Shown in pieces: positions 9,540 to 18,910 of a stretch of DNA of 64,000 nucleotides. This stretch comes from Candida dubliniensis CD36 (lineage: Eukaryota; Ascomycota; Pichiomycetes; Serinales; Debaryomycetaceae). The number at the start of each line of letters is the position of its first letter. The stretch's first letter is position 1. The translations under genes were made by a program, and so were the position numbers. The stretch covers positions 897,501 to 961,500 of the forward strand of contig NC_012863.1 of the NCBI RefSeq assembly GCF_000026945.1, given 5' to 3'. The notes beneath the pieces were generated by a model. It made no database searches and had not been told where the DNA came from. It saw only the letters and a program-made list of their open reading frames with translations.

Positions 9540-11780
9540 ATTTAAAAATATATCTAGATTGTTAAAAATTAATCTTTCTTGATTGTCTTTTTTTTTTTTT
9601 TCCTTTCTTTTTACGTTTTCATTTAATTTAGAATGTTTCTTTTGGGTTTTAGCTTTTGCTTAATTAATTTGTTTCGGTTGAATTTTTGTTATTAATCTGT
9701 TACTTTAAAAGTATTGTGTATACCTGTTAATATATACTATAGATTTAAATTGCAACATTTGTAAGTTTTCATTTATTAAGAATGGTAGAGGAAATAAGAT
9801 AACGCGGTACGGGTTGATGTTTTGCAACAAAAATTGGGGAGGCCTTTCCAATAAGTTCTTTTATATGAAGAACCTGGATAAGCTACCAGTCTATACTCTT
9901 AAAACTAAAATAAAAGTTTTGTTTTAATAATCTACAATAGTATAATGGCAGGTGTTTTTTAGATATTGAAAACAACTTAACTATTTTAAAGAAGACGTTG
10001 TTTTTTTTTTTTGGACTGAATGTTCCTGAGTTTATTTGATTAATGACACAAAAACAGGAATTTTGCATTCAATTCTTCGCCAACAAATGTGAATGACTTT
10101 TTGGTTCCATATTTGCACAATTTTGAGCCCCCCGAACAATGGTCATTTGTATTTATTAGAATATTCAATTAGTTTGCTGTATGGGGAAATGTTCCACGAG
10201 CTGACAGAGGGTATCACGTCTGTCTAATCATTGAATCACGCACCAGGTTTTCTGCGTAACTTAACACGTTGTTTACTAGAGATGCCCATTCTTTTTAACC
10301 AAGAAGAATGGGATATTGAGATATATTTCTAAACCACATAAACGTTTTTATTAAATTCCAGTTGAGTGATACGTCAAACCCGCAGTTTCGTTTGATAATC
10401 CGAGAACCGTTAGCTGCATCAAGTACAATTCAGTATAAAGGCGATAGCAATAGAGGTCGGTTGCTTCAACTACGTTCATGCTGGTATCCAACTGTCTAGT
10501 TATGTATGTGCGGCAAACAAATGGGGAGAAGATATGATAGCTATAACAGCATTGCAGGTTTAACTTTTGCTTTGTATAGAAAACTCTATTTTTATTGACT
10601 TTGACTTTTAAGAGCCTTTTTGTTTGAAAAATATTCATTTTGCATGACTGTACTTACTTACACATTGGAAAATAAAATAACTGTTAAAGAATCAATACAT
10701 GGTCAGCTTGGGAATTACCTATTGAAACCTCGTGGTTGGTGGAAAATATAATATTGTTTGTTTGTAAAGTATCCATAGTAGGGAAATAATAGGTCAACTG
10801 ATTTTTCCTTAAAATATAATGGGGCACAGTATATTTTTAAAGGTTGTTATAGTTTACAAAACAATTGCAAATTCAGGAAGCGAGTTGCTAGTTAAACCTT
10901 CCTTATTAAAAAACAAAAAAAATAGAAACGACCCACGCGTCATTTAAGGTTATTTATTATATATCATATACTCTTATTGATGCCTAGAAATTTTGATTTG
11001 AGTGGTAGCCAAGACACTGTAAATTTATTTCATTCTGAAGTGTATTTTACAAAATGGCATAACAAATACGAATGAAAACAACACCATCTAATCTATTAAT
11101 AGAATTATTCTCTTGGATGTTAGGTATAAACTTTTTATCTATATTACCAGAGAAAGAGGACAAGTTTTTAAAATAAAAGTAACTCGCGATTATCATCATT
11201 CGAATTATAGTTTAATAATATTGCGTGTAAACATGTATGTACAATAATGCACATCGAGAAATATATTATAGTATACCATCTTTATTTGATGAACTTATTT
11301 TCATGCACCCTAAGGCAAACTATTCTACCAAACTATTTTGCAAGAATTTAAAATATTTCTCAAATAGTACTATTATTGGGAATTTTGGGTTTGAAAAAAA
11401 AAAAAAAAAAGGAGATACTTTGGAAAGAACTTATTATTTCACTTGGCATCACTTTTCCCCCACCAATGCTGAATAAGTTATTTTTTTGTAAGGTAGAAAG
11501 TCACTTTTATAGTTTCCTTTCATTATATAAATGGCTTATTCTCTCCTTTCTTTGGAGTTTCTATATTTTGGAATTTCCTTCTTCTTCTTTTCTTTCCTTT
11601 TCCATTATATTTGTCTTTCTTCTTATTAATCAATCAACCTATCCAATTAAATAATTTTTTGGTTCATTTTCTATTTATTTATTTAATTATTTATTCAAGA
11701 TTGGTATTTTAATAATCACTTCATTCGCTTAACAGACATATAACACCAATAAACAAAAGTAGCCTACAATTATCTACAAT
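9540..11780 (+). promoter_or_regulatory. PGA31-PGA30 intergenic region (2.2 kb)
   Basis: No convincing gene. It contains a hairpin with 9-bp arms at 10285-10293/10304-10312, a CRE half-site TACGTCA at 10370-10376, a segment near 10350-10640 of higher sequence complexity than its surroundings (only a weak 95-codon minus-strand frame), and TATATAAA at 11524-11531. The TATA box lies 250 bp before PGA30, further away than in the two sister genes. Confidence 0.45.
11524..11531 (+). promoter_or_regulatory. Candidate TATA box of PGA30
   Basis: TATATAAA about 250 bp before the PGA30 ATG. The distance is long, and the TATATAA-like A/T tracts nearer the gene could serve instead. Confidence 0.35.
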
Positions 11781-12614
11781 ATGAAATACTTTACAATTGC
11801 AACCTTATTAACTTTGACATCATCTGCTTTAGCTGCTATCAGGGATGTTCAATTGTTTGCTCAATCTTCAAATGAAGAAATTAACAATAATGGCCTTATT
11901 TCTAGACGTGAAGGTGCTGGAATCAATTATTTGTTTTTGGCTAGTGGTGGTGCTGAAACTTTAAAATTTGATGACGAAACCTATACAGTTTTCAGTGAAT
12001 TACAAACAGGTTCAACTACTGCTAGACAACTGTTGGTTGTTTCCGGTGGTGTTGTTCAATTGAGTGTTACTGGTCAACCACTTCATGTTGAAATTTCTGA
12101 AGATGGAACCGTTAAGTTTGCTGGTTCCGATTCTGTTGCTGCTGCTAAGAATATCAATGATCCATATAACTACTCCAAGGATTCATTTGCTGTTGTTACT
12201 AATGGTGGTGAAGGCTCAATCCCATTCACAATTGTTGCCAAATTTGTTGGTGGTGAGAAATCTTCGTCTACTGCAAAACCTACTGAAGCTCCAACAGAAA
12301 CTCCGGTTTATTCAAACAAGACAGTAACTGTTTTCACTACTTACTGTCCAGAATCTACTACAATCACTTTAACTATTTGTTCAGAAGTTTGTACACCTAC
12401 TGTGATTGAAACTTCTGGTTCAGTTACTGTTTCTTCTGTTTTACCTTCTAGTACTGAAGCTCCTCCAAAAACTTCTGTTGCAGCACCATCAACTACAGCT
12501 GAAGCCAAAACTACTGCTCCAGTCACTTCATATGAAGGTGGTGCTAATGAAATCATTAGTGGCGGATCAATGGCTGTTGCCCTTGTTGCTGCTGCTATTG
12601 GTTTAGTTATCTAA
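11781..12614 (+). CDS. PGA30: Secreted GPI-anchored cell-wall mannoprotein Pga30
   Basis: A 277-residue paralogue of Pga31 in the same order and orientation. The signal peptide ends near SSALA. The conserved domain has VQLFAQSSNEE, the REGAGINYLFL block, LKFDDETYTVF and the AAKNINDPYNYSKDSF block. The stalk has the same Cys module (TYCPESTTITLTICSE, then VCTPTVIETSG) and Thr/Ala/Pro spacer, followed by YEGGANEIISGG and a hydrophobic GPI-addition tail. It differs from Pga31 mainly by a shorter Ser-rich linker and spacer. Its codon use is a little less biased than Pga31 (more ACT/TCA variants), suggesting lower expression. It is a wall or plasma-membrane surface protein of unknown molecular function. 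Confidence 0.92.
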   Translation: MKYFTIATLLTLTSSALAAIRDVQLFAQSSNEEINNNGLISRREGAGINYLFLASGGAETLKFDDETYTVFSELQTGSTTARQLLVVSGGVVQLSVTGQPLHVEISEDGTVKFAGSDSVAAAKNINDPYNYSKDSFAVVTNGGEGSIPFTIVAKFVGGEKSSSTAKPTEAPTETPVYSNKTVTVFTTYCPESTTITLTICSEVCTPTVIETSGSVTVSSVLPSSTEAPPKTSVAAPSTTAEAKTTAPVTSYEGGANEIISGGSMAVALVAAAIGLVI

Positions 12615-13553
12615 GTTTAGATACCCTGCCAATTTCAGCTTTCTCTATTTCTTCTTTTTTATTTGTCAGATTTCTTTATTACAATTTTTTACTGTTTTTT
12701 TTTTTATTTTCTTGTTTTTTACAGTTACATTGAACCAGATTAATCTATTATAAAATTTTACTGGATTTTATTACAATGTTAGTGATATATTATTATTTGA
12801 GTTATAATTTTCAAGCTTTTGTTTTCGATGTTTTTTTTATTATATAAGTATGTTTTACTAAATACTATAATATTCTTCATCCATATAATGTAAAGTTTGC
12901 TTTTGAAGTGATCAATATAATAACACTACCCAATAGAAGTAAAATGCGAGAGGAAAAGACGGGATGTTATCCTTTATTGTCTAATTTGTGGAAAGCAGAA
13001 CAAACACAAACCACTTCACAAACAAAAACTCCTAGTAGTTCCTATTGATCCTTGATTACAATCGACAGTTTAGCATTGAAATTAAAACAAAAATTTGGAG
13101 CCACAAGTTTTGTTGAATTTATTGTGAGATTTTTGGTTATGAATCGATATAAGGATTGCTGAAAAAAGTGATTCATGAGAATTTCAAAGAAGCATATTCA
13201 ATTTAAACGGTTAGAAATTTGACAAAGTGAGTTTCAAATTACCTTTACTCATTCCTCGATCAATAGTAATATATTACAAACTATTTTGATCATTGCTGTA
13301 TTGACGGGGGGGATATATTTCTCCGCCTAAGGGGCAAAAAAATATAATTTCTATTCAACTCTTTTACTAAAGTTTACTGGAAAAAAAAAAAAAAAGAAAC
13401 AGGAAACAATATGGATAATCCACCCTAATCATAACCAACTAATTGCATCATATAATCAGGTGTTATATGTAAGGCTATTCTAAGGGTTATGAGTGGAGAG
13501 AATTGTTATGAGTTAAACACACATACAATTTGTGGACCAAGTCTTTTTGTGTG

Positions 13554-13563
13554 ATGACGTCAT
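13554..13563. promoter_or_regulatory. CRE/ATF-type palindrome between PGA30 and RHD3
   Basis: Perfect ATGACGTCAT, 1.7 kb before RHD3 and 0.9 kb after PGA30. It has the same core as the site upstream of PGA31. Confidence 0.4.
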
Positions 13564-14192
13564 GTCATTATTGCACAACAGAAAAAAAAAAAATAAGAAT
13601 TTAGTTTTTACTAAAAATAGTTTTGTTGGCACCATGTCGTACCATTGCCCATAGATCGTAGCGGGGGGTGGCGTTTGGAGGCAGGAAATGCCACCTCCAC
13701 TACGTAAATTAGATTAAGCCACAAAACATTGCATGAATAATCTTAGAATTTGGTATTAGCAAAACTATTCCTTAATTATCTGCCCAATCAGCAAATGGTG
13801 TTGGCAAATGCTTTTATTTAGAAGACCCAATAAAGAAAATAAGCAAATTTTTGTTTTGGAAAAAAACCAAACAGTAGTTGTATGTTGATATTGAAAACAC
13901 ATCTACAATAATTATCACGATTACTAGTACCATCAGCTTTGTTTACTTTTTGTTTGTAAGACCAATTCTCATCAAAGTTTTTGCTGAGGCAAATTATCCA
14001 CTTGCTCATCATTGAGCGTGACATGCTTTACATTCTTTTGTGTTTCTCCTTTGCTACACAAAAACAAGCATTTCATTGTTGTTTGTATCACTTCCAACAC
14101 ATCTTGTTCACTTGTGGATAAACATTTGCTCGCTGAACCAGCCTATCACTCAGAGAAGGGTGAGTAAAAATTGTAATCATGAAAACAATTAT

Positions 14193-14876
14193 TCAACAAA
14201 GTCTATTGTTTGTGCTAATACGACGATGATGACGATGGCAACAAATGAAGTGACAATAGTCAGCATATATTGAATACATCATTTTCATTGTTAGTGGTGG
14301 AAATATTTGTTGGTATTGTTTTTCCACAATTAATGAGGTACAAACATCAAGTAGTGTGACGACATAAAATGCCTCAATTAATGATGATGTTGGTTTTTTT
14401 TGTATTTTTGCTCTTGAATGATCGATGAGTTGATTGAATGGGTCTTTTATAAAATCAACCGACAAATACTTGACAGTATATTGCAAAGAACTGGCAAGGA
14501 TATAAAAGAGTTGTTTATTTGGGGGGGGGGGAGAACAGATAATTACGTTGATTGTTTTAACCATGGTTGTGGTTATTGTGGATATGGATGTTTTTTTTTT
14601 AAAAAAAAGATATAAATAGAAACTCAGACAAGAAATACTAACCATTGCTGTGGAAACAACAATTCCAAATCTATAAAATATCTTCATTGATTCTTCTTTG
14701 TTGTATTTCTGTAAACATATACATTTCATCCAAAAGTAGTAATTGCTGTGGGTTTTTTGTGTGACGTCTTGTTGTTTGTTTTGTCTCTCGAAAAATAATT
14801 TTCGTTCTTTTTCTTCTCTTTTTCGGTGGGATAATCTTTGCCTATACGCCACCACATTAAAAAAAAAAAAAACCAC
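14193..14876 (-). CDS. Doubtful 227-codon frame between PGA30 and RHD3
   Basis: Open for 227 codons on the minus strand, but it begins in a poly-A tract and reads through homopolymer runs (a T-run giving FFFF, a G-run giving PPPP). No family was recognised. From the internal Met at about codon 64 it would start MKIFYRFGIVVS with one hydrophobic segment, like a signal anchor. In DNA this AT-rich a frame of this size can occur by chance. Codon use does not resemble the neighbouring genes. Confidence 0.2.
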   Translation of the reverse strand: MVFFFFNVVAYRQRLSHRKREEKERKLFFERQNKQQDVTQKTHSNYYFWMKCICLQKYNKEESMKIFYRFGIVVSTAMVSISCLSFYLYLFFKKKTSISTITTTMVKTINVIICSPPPPNKQLFYILASSLQYTVKYLSVDFIKDPFNQLIDHSRAKIQKKPTSSLIEAFYVVTLLDVCTSLIVEKQYQQIFPPLTMKMMYSIYADYCHFICCHRHHRRISTNNRLC

Positions 14877-15175
14877 ACTATTGGTTAAACCAAAGATTAA
14901 AAATTCTACTTTTTCGGATTTCTGTTACTAAAACCCCAACAATGTCAAACAGAAAAAGTCAAGTCACCAAAACTGAAATGAAATGAACTAAAACAGATAC
15001 TAAAAAAAAAAAAAAAAAAAGAGAACAAAAGTGGAGGGAACGGACGGCGCACAATGGCTTCTACTAGTTTAGAAGTGGTGTTATTACGGATGAATTTTGT
15101 TTAAACCAGTGTGATGTCGGTTACACATTGTTCAGTGTTTGTTGAATTCTACTTAGAGTGATATAATTTTCATAC

Positions 15176-15183
15176 TATATAAA
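15176..15183 (+). promoter_or_regulatory. TATA box of RHD3
   Basis: TATATAAA 122 bp before the RHD3 start, at the same spacing and in the same CTATATAAA context as in PGA31. Confidence 0.6.
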
Positions 15184-15304
15184 GACCACCCCTTTTCCCA
15201 TTCTTCAATTTCTGGTTGTTCCTTTTTCTTTCTTTTTTTTTTTTTTTTTAGTTCATTATAACAAAACACAAATTTAGTTATACATATTAATACCACTATC
15301 AAAA

Positions 15305-15916
15305 ATGAAATTCCTTGCTATCTTATCATTGTCTAGCTCTGCTCTTGCTACTATCTCATCAATTCAATTATTTGCTAAATCTAGCGACTCAAAAGTTGAT
15401 GGTCTTGGTTTATACTCCAAACATGAAGGTGCTGCCATCGATTACTTGTTCCTTAGTAAGAACGGTGCTGACTTGAAATACGATGACGAAAAGAAACAAA
15501 TCTACCAAGAATTGAAAACCGCCTCCCTCACTGTTAGACAACTGTTCACCTTGGGTGGTGACGTTTACGAATTAGGTGCCACCGACAATTTCATTCCAGT
15601 CACCATTAACAAGGATGGTACTCTTAGCTTTACTGGTGATGACAAAGTTTTTGCTTCAAAGAATGTCAACGATCCTTACAGTTACTCTAACAGTGAATAT
15701 GCTGTTTCTAACAAACAAACTGATGACAGTGCTCCAATCACTATTGTTGCCAAGTTCACTGATGGTAATGCTGCTGCTTCCAGTGATGTTGCACAAGCTT
15801 CAAGCAGTGCTAGCTCAGAACAAGCCACCGTTTCAAACTTTGAAGGTGCTGCTGGTCAAAACAAATTAAGCTATGGTGTTGGTATGGCTGCTGTTGTTGC
15901 TGGATTAGTCTTGTAA
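15305..15916 (+). CDS. RHD3: Secreted GPI-anchored cell-wall mannoprotein Rhd3/Pga29
   Basis: A 203-residue third member of the tandem family. The signal peptide is shorter (about 16 residues, ending SSALA). The conserved domain keeps IQLFAKSSDSK, the KHEGAAIDYLFL block, LKYDDEKKQIY and the ASKNVNDPYSYSNSEY block. The NDPYNYS glycosylation sequon of the paralogues is changed here to NDPYSYS. The whole Cys-containing stalk of Pga30/Pga31 is absent: the domain runs through about 25 Ala/Ser-rich residues to NFEGAAGQNK and the GPI tail. Codons are very strongly biased (GGT, GCT, AAC, TTG), typical of abundant proteins. In C. albicans this gene is known to be down-regulated in hyphae, hence its name (established knowledge, not visible here). 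Confidence 0.92.
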   Translation: MKFLAILSLSSSALATISSIQLFAKSSDSKVDGLGLYSKHEGAAIDYLFLSKNGADLKYDDEKKQIYQELKTASLTVRQLFTLGGDVYELGATDNFIPVTINKDGTLSFTGDDKVFASKNVNDPYSYSNSEYAVSNKQTDDSAPITIVAKFTDGNAAASSDVAQASSSASSEQATVSNFEGAAGQNKLSYGVGMAAVVAGLVL

Positions 15917-16427
15917 TCAACCAGTTAGACAAAACACTTTTATATCCGTTGCTGTCTTTGACTTTTAATTCTAATTAACAATTTTGCTAATAATAATATT
16001 GTTTTTCTTTTTTACAGTTAAAAATGTGATACCTTGATGTTTGATGTTTGAGATTTATATTTTTTATTATATAATTTTCTTTTAATCTATCAATATATAT
16101 AATAAAATATGTTATTAAACCACAAGTTGTAGTTTAACCACCTTCTCTGCCACAATAACGGTAAAAGTTGTATTTTTTCTTATTTGCTTGAAATCTAACT
16201 TATCGTAAATTTGTCGGAATGATAAGAAAAATAATCGTTCCTTCATCAATATTCAAATTTTCTTGGTATCACTCAAAGATGAATATTTCTCACAAAATGC
16301 AAAACTGTTGAAATTTGACTGCGAAAAAAAAAAAAAAAATAAGGAGACCTAACTAGAAAATTTGCCTCACCCCCTCAATGTTATTTTTTCGCAACTAATT
16401 CTTCATTTATCAATAAGAAATTATCAA
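15917..16427. other. RHD3 3' region (convergent spacer)
   Basis: A 511-bp AT-rich spacer between convergent genes. It contains a poly-A run near 16325-16340. Nothing else was recognised. Confidence 0.4.
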
Positions 16428-16853
16428 TCAATTAATTCTAAATATTGATCTCAATTTCAACTTGAGCTTTTTCCGTCGTGTTCCTTTTTCACGTGCAGAA
16501 TAAGGAGGTGGCTCTTCATCAGCACAAGTTTCATTGATCCAAATGGCATTTGTGGTTTTACGTGGACGTACACCAGTTGACCTTTGTCCTGTGGTAGTAA
16601 AAGGTGTCATAGTCTGGTCAGATTGCCATTGCATACGATTTTTACCACTTTTGACTCTAGGTTTTGTTAGTTTGATTCTTGAGCTTCTTTTAATCTTACG
16701 TTTAAAAGTATTAGCATTGCTATAGGTTGTTGATCTATTGTTTACTTTTCTCATATTTCTTACTGATTGTGCCAGTGGCTCAAAAAGTACTGAAGCATAC
16801 GTTGCACCTATAATTGCCAATACTAAAAACTCCATCGTCAATAAGATAATCAT
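16428..16853 (-). CDS. Small basic single-pass membrane protein with a PPPY motif
   Basis: A 141-residue frame. One hydrophobic segment at about 3-23 (FLVLAIIGATYASVLF) is followed by a strongly basic region (KRKIKRSSRIKLTKPRVKSGKNR, split over about 51-73), suggesting a cytosolic C-terminal tail. A PPPY motif lies at 115-118 in an acidic lead (ADEEPPPYS), the class bound by WW domains such as those of the ubiquitin ligase Rsp5. A second in-frame Met at residue 7 could be the true start. No family was recognised. The steady composition and clean motif make it more credible than the random frames nearby. Its promoter faces the 3' side of JEN2. Confidence 0.6.
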   Translation of the reverse strand: MIILLTMEFLVLAIIGATYASVLFEPLAQSVRNMRKVNNRSTTYSNANTFKRKIKRSSRIKLTKPRVKSGKNRMQWQSDQTMTPFTTTGQRSTGVRPRKTTNAIWINETCADEEPPPYSAREKGTRRKKLKLKLRSIFRIN

Positions 16854-17368
16854 AGACTGTTCTGCAAAAATTGAAGGGGAGGAGGAGATTAAGCAAAATG
16901 ATAATTCAAGGTAATTCTATTGGTGTTGTGAATTGGGTTTATTCTTTTGATAAATTCTCTAAGAAACACCGTGATATAAAATAAAAAATTAACGTATACT
17001 TAGGTAGGTATTTATATAGGGTGAGTTACATAAATTGTTATGTAAAATTGTGTGTGGTACCTATTACCATATTTTCTTTTCGTCCAGTAAATCAAGGAAT
17101 TAACTAATAAGGCAAGTACACCGAAAAATCAATGTATAAACTTTTATATCTGAAAAAAAAATTTCTAGGAAAAGATTATACTTTTACTCTATGAGGTTTT
17201 GCCTTGACAAATGGTTTTTTTATTTATTTGGTATTCTTCACTTTTGCTGTAAGTTATTTGTCAGCACACATTTAACAAATCATAAACTCATTTATTATCA
17301 AAATAAACTATACTTGTTAATCTAAATATAAATATAAATATAAATAAATCAAAAATCCCATACAACAT
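16854..17368. other. Spacer between JEN2 and the small PPPY gene
   Basis: 515 bp of AT-rich DNA upstream of the small gene and downstream of JEN2. It ends with a short repeat of AATATA units (17327-17347). No other motif recognised. Confidence 0.4.
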
Positions 17369-18910
17369 CTACTCTTTATGTTCAACCTCGGGTTTTTCCA
17401 AGGTCTTTTGAGTAATATTACCTTCTTCAAGATCAGAATCACCTCTATCTTCTCTTTCACTATCGTACGCACTATATTCATCATCTCTTTCAACACCCAA
17501 CTCAGCACCTCTATTTTCTGGACCAATAAACACAACAAACATCAAGTAAGCCAAAACAGCACCAATAAAGATGGCCATGGTTTTACCATAATCGTGAATC
17601 TGTTCTTCGATTGTGGCTTCAATGGTGGAAGATGCAGAACTAACTAAATTACCCAATTGATACAGCACACCACTGACAAATGAACGGAACTGTGGAGGAG
17701 ACAATTCTGATAAATGAATTGGCACCACTGACCAAGAACCTTGAATACCAAATTGCATGAAAAAAGCAGTGATCCACATTGGATGAAATGCCCAAAAGTA
17801 TATCATAATACCAGCTATGATATTACCAATCAAAATTGCTGTTCTTCTACCAATAAACGTTGATAAATGGGATATGACAATACCACCAGCTAATGCACCT
17901 AAATTGGCACATACATTAACCACAGTTGATTTATCTTTACCATAATGATATTGTTGAGTTAACATTGTTGGATATAAATCTTGAGACCCATGAGAAGAAA
18001 AATTGAACCCAGCCATTAAAAAGATCAAATAAACAATAATCAACCAATATTGATTTAAAGCTTTCTTAGCTTGTGATTTGAACTCAGCAGTTTTAGAATT
18101 TTTTTGTAAAGCACCTTGATCGAATCTTTCCTTTTGACGTTGATAAGAATCGGTTTCTGGGTTAATAAATCTCCAAATAATGAAAATGATTGGTGGACCT
18201 GCACTAAACCAAAATACTGATCTCCAAGTCTTTTCTGTAGTGTCAGCAATAGCTCTTTGGAAAATAACTGCCAACAAATAACCAAATGCATAACCTTCTT
18301 GAAAAATACCAGACAATACCCCTCTTGCCTTTTTAGGAGCATCACCTAATGCTTCAGCTGCACAAATACCAAATAATCCACCCATGGCAACTCCAAATAA
18401 TGCTCTCAAACCTAAAAATTGATTAAAAGTTGTGACAAATCCAGTACCAATTTGAATCACCATTAAACATGATAAATTAATAATATAAGGCCATTTTCTA
18501 CCATAAGTATCACCAATAGCCCCAAATATTAATGCCCCCACAGTTCTCAACATCAACACTAATGTGATCCCCCATGAGACATCTTTAACTGTAGAATCCA
18601 AGTCTTTAGCAATATTAGATACATTTAATGAAGTAATAAAAAAATCTAATGCATCCCAAGTCCATGCCCAAAATCCTAAAAAGAAAAAATTCCATTGATG
18701 TAAATTTAATTCAACTAATGGTTCAAATGGATTAAGAACTTCATGCCAGGAATATTGTTTCAATTCATCCCATCCAACCCATAATGAAGTAACTCTTGTA
18801 ATTGCATATTTTCGAATAGCTGGCCAAGTAAATTTGGGAGGACGGATAATGTGTCTATTGTGTTCTTGAACATCAACACTGGTAATAGAATGAGTATCAG
18901 CTGCAGTCAT
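17369..18910 (-). CDS. JEN2: JEN-family carboxylate/proton symporter (dicarboxylate type)
   Basis: A 513-residue major facilitator protein with 12 predicted spans, both termini cytosolic. It carries the JEN signature N-F-S-S-H-G-S-Q-D at 303-311, with the conserved Thr at 315, in the seventh span region; this sequence is needed for substrate binding in yeast Jen1. Other family marks are DALDFF near 86-91, the loop-2 motif GDTYGRKWP at 133-141 and IHLSELSPPQFRS in the second half. The C-terminal tail (from about 465) is acidic with many Ser/Tyr and Lys, consistent with endocytosis signals. C. albicans has two JEN genes; size and position fit Jen2, the succinate/malate importer, rather than the lactate transporter Jen1. 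Assignment between the two paralogues is inference. Confidence 0.9.
   Translation of the reverse strand: MTAADTHSITSVDVQEHNRHIIRPPKFTWPAIRKYAITRVTSLWVGWDELKQYSWHEVLNPFEPLVELNLHQWNFFFLGFWAWTWDALDFFITSLNVSNIAKDLDSTVKDVSWGITLVLMLRTVGALIFGAIGDTYGRKWPYIINLSCLMVIQIGTGFVTTFNQFLGLRALFGVAMGGLFGICAAEALGDAPKKARGVLSGIFQEGYAFGYLLAVIFQRAIADTTEKTWRSVFWFSAGPPIIFIIWRFINPETDSYQRQKERFDQGALQKNSKTAEFKSQAKKALNQYWLIIVYLIFLMAGFNFSSHGSQDLYPTMLTQQYHYGKDKSTVVNVCANLGALAGGIVISHLSTFIGRRTAILIGNIIAGIMIYFWAFHPMWITAFFMQFGIQGSWSVVPIHLSELSPPQFRSFVSGVLYQLGNLVSSASSTIEATIEEQIHDYGKTMAIFIGAVLAYLMFVVFIGPENRGAELGVERDDEYSAYDSEREDRGDSDLEEGNITQKTLEKPEVEHKE

Larger units (their letters stand above)
12615..15304 (+). promoter_or_regulatory. 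PGA30-RHD3 intergenic region (2.7 kb)
   Basis: Long gene-poor DNA. It holds a 10-bp palindrome ATGACGTCAT at 13554-13563, a near-CRE TGACGTCT at 14762-14769, G-runs near 13307 and 14521, and TATATAAA at 15176-15183. A 227-codon minus-strand frame at 14193-14876 is listed separately as doubtful. Confidence 0.45.

Noticed and set aside
10351..10638. 95-codon minus-strand frame upstream of PGA30
   Set aside because: No family, no start context and no codon bias. Noted instead as a sequence-complexity island.
14193..14876. 227-codon minus-strand frame as a confident gene
   Set aside because: It starts in a poly-A tract and reads through G- and T-runs, with no family or codon-bias support. Kept only as a low-confidence entry.
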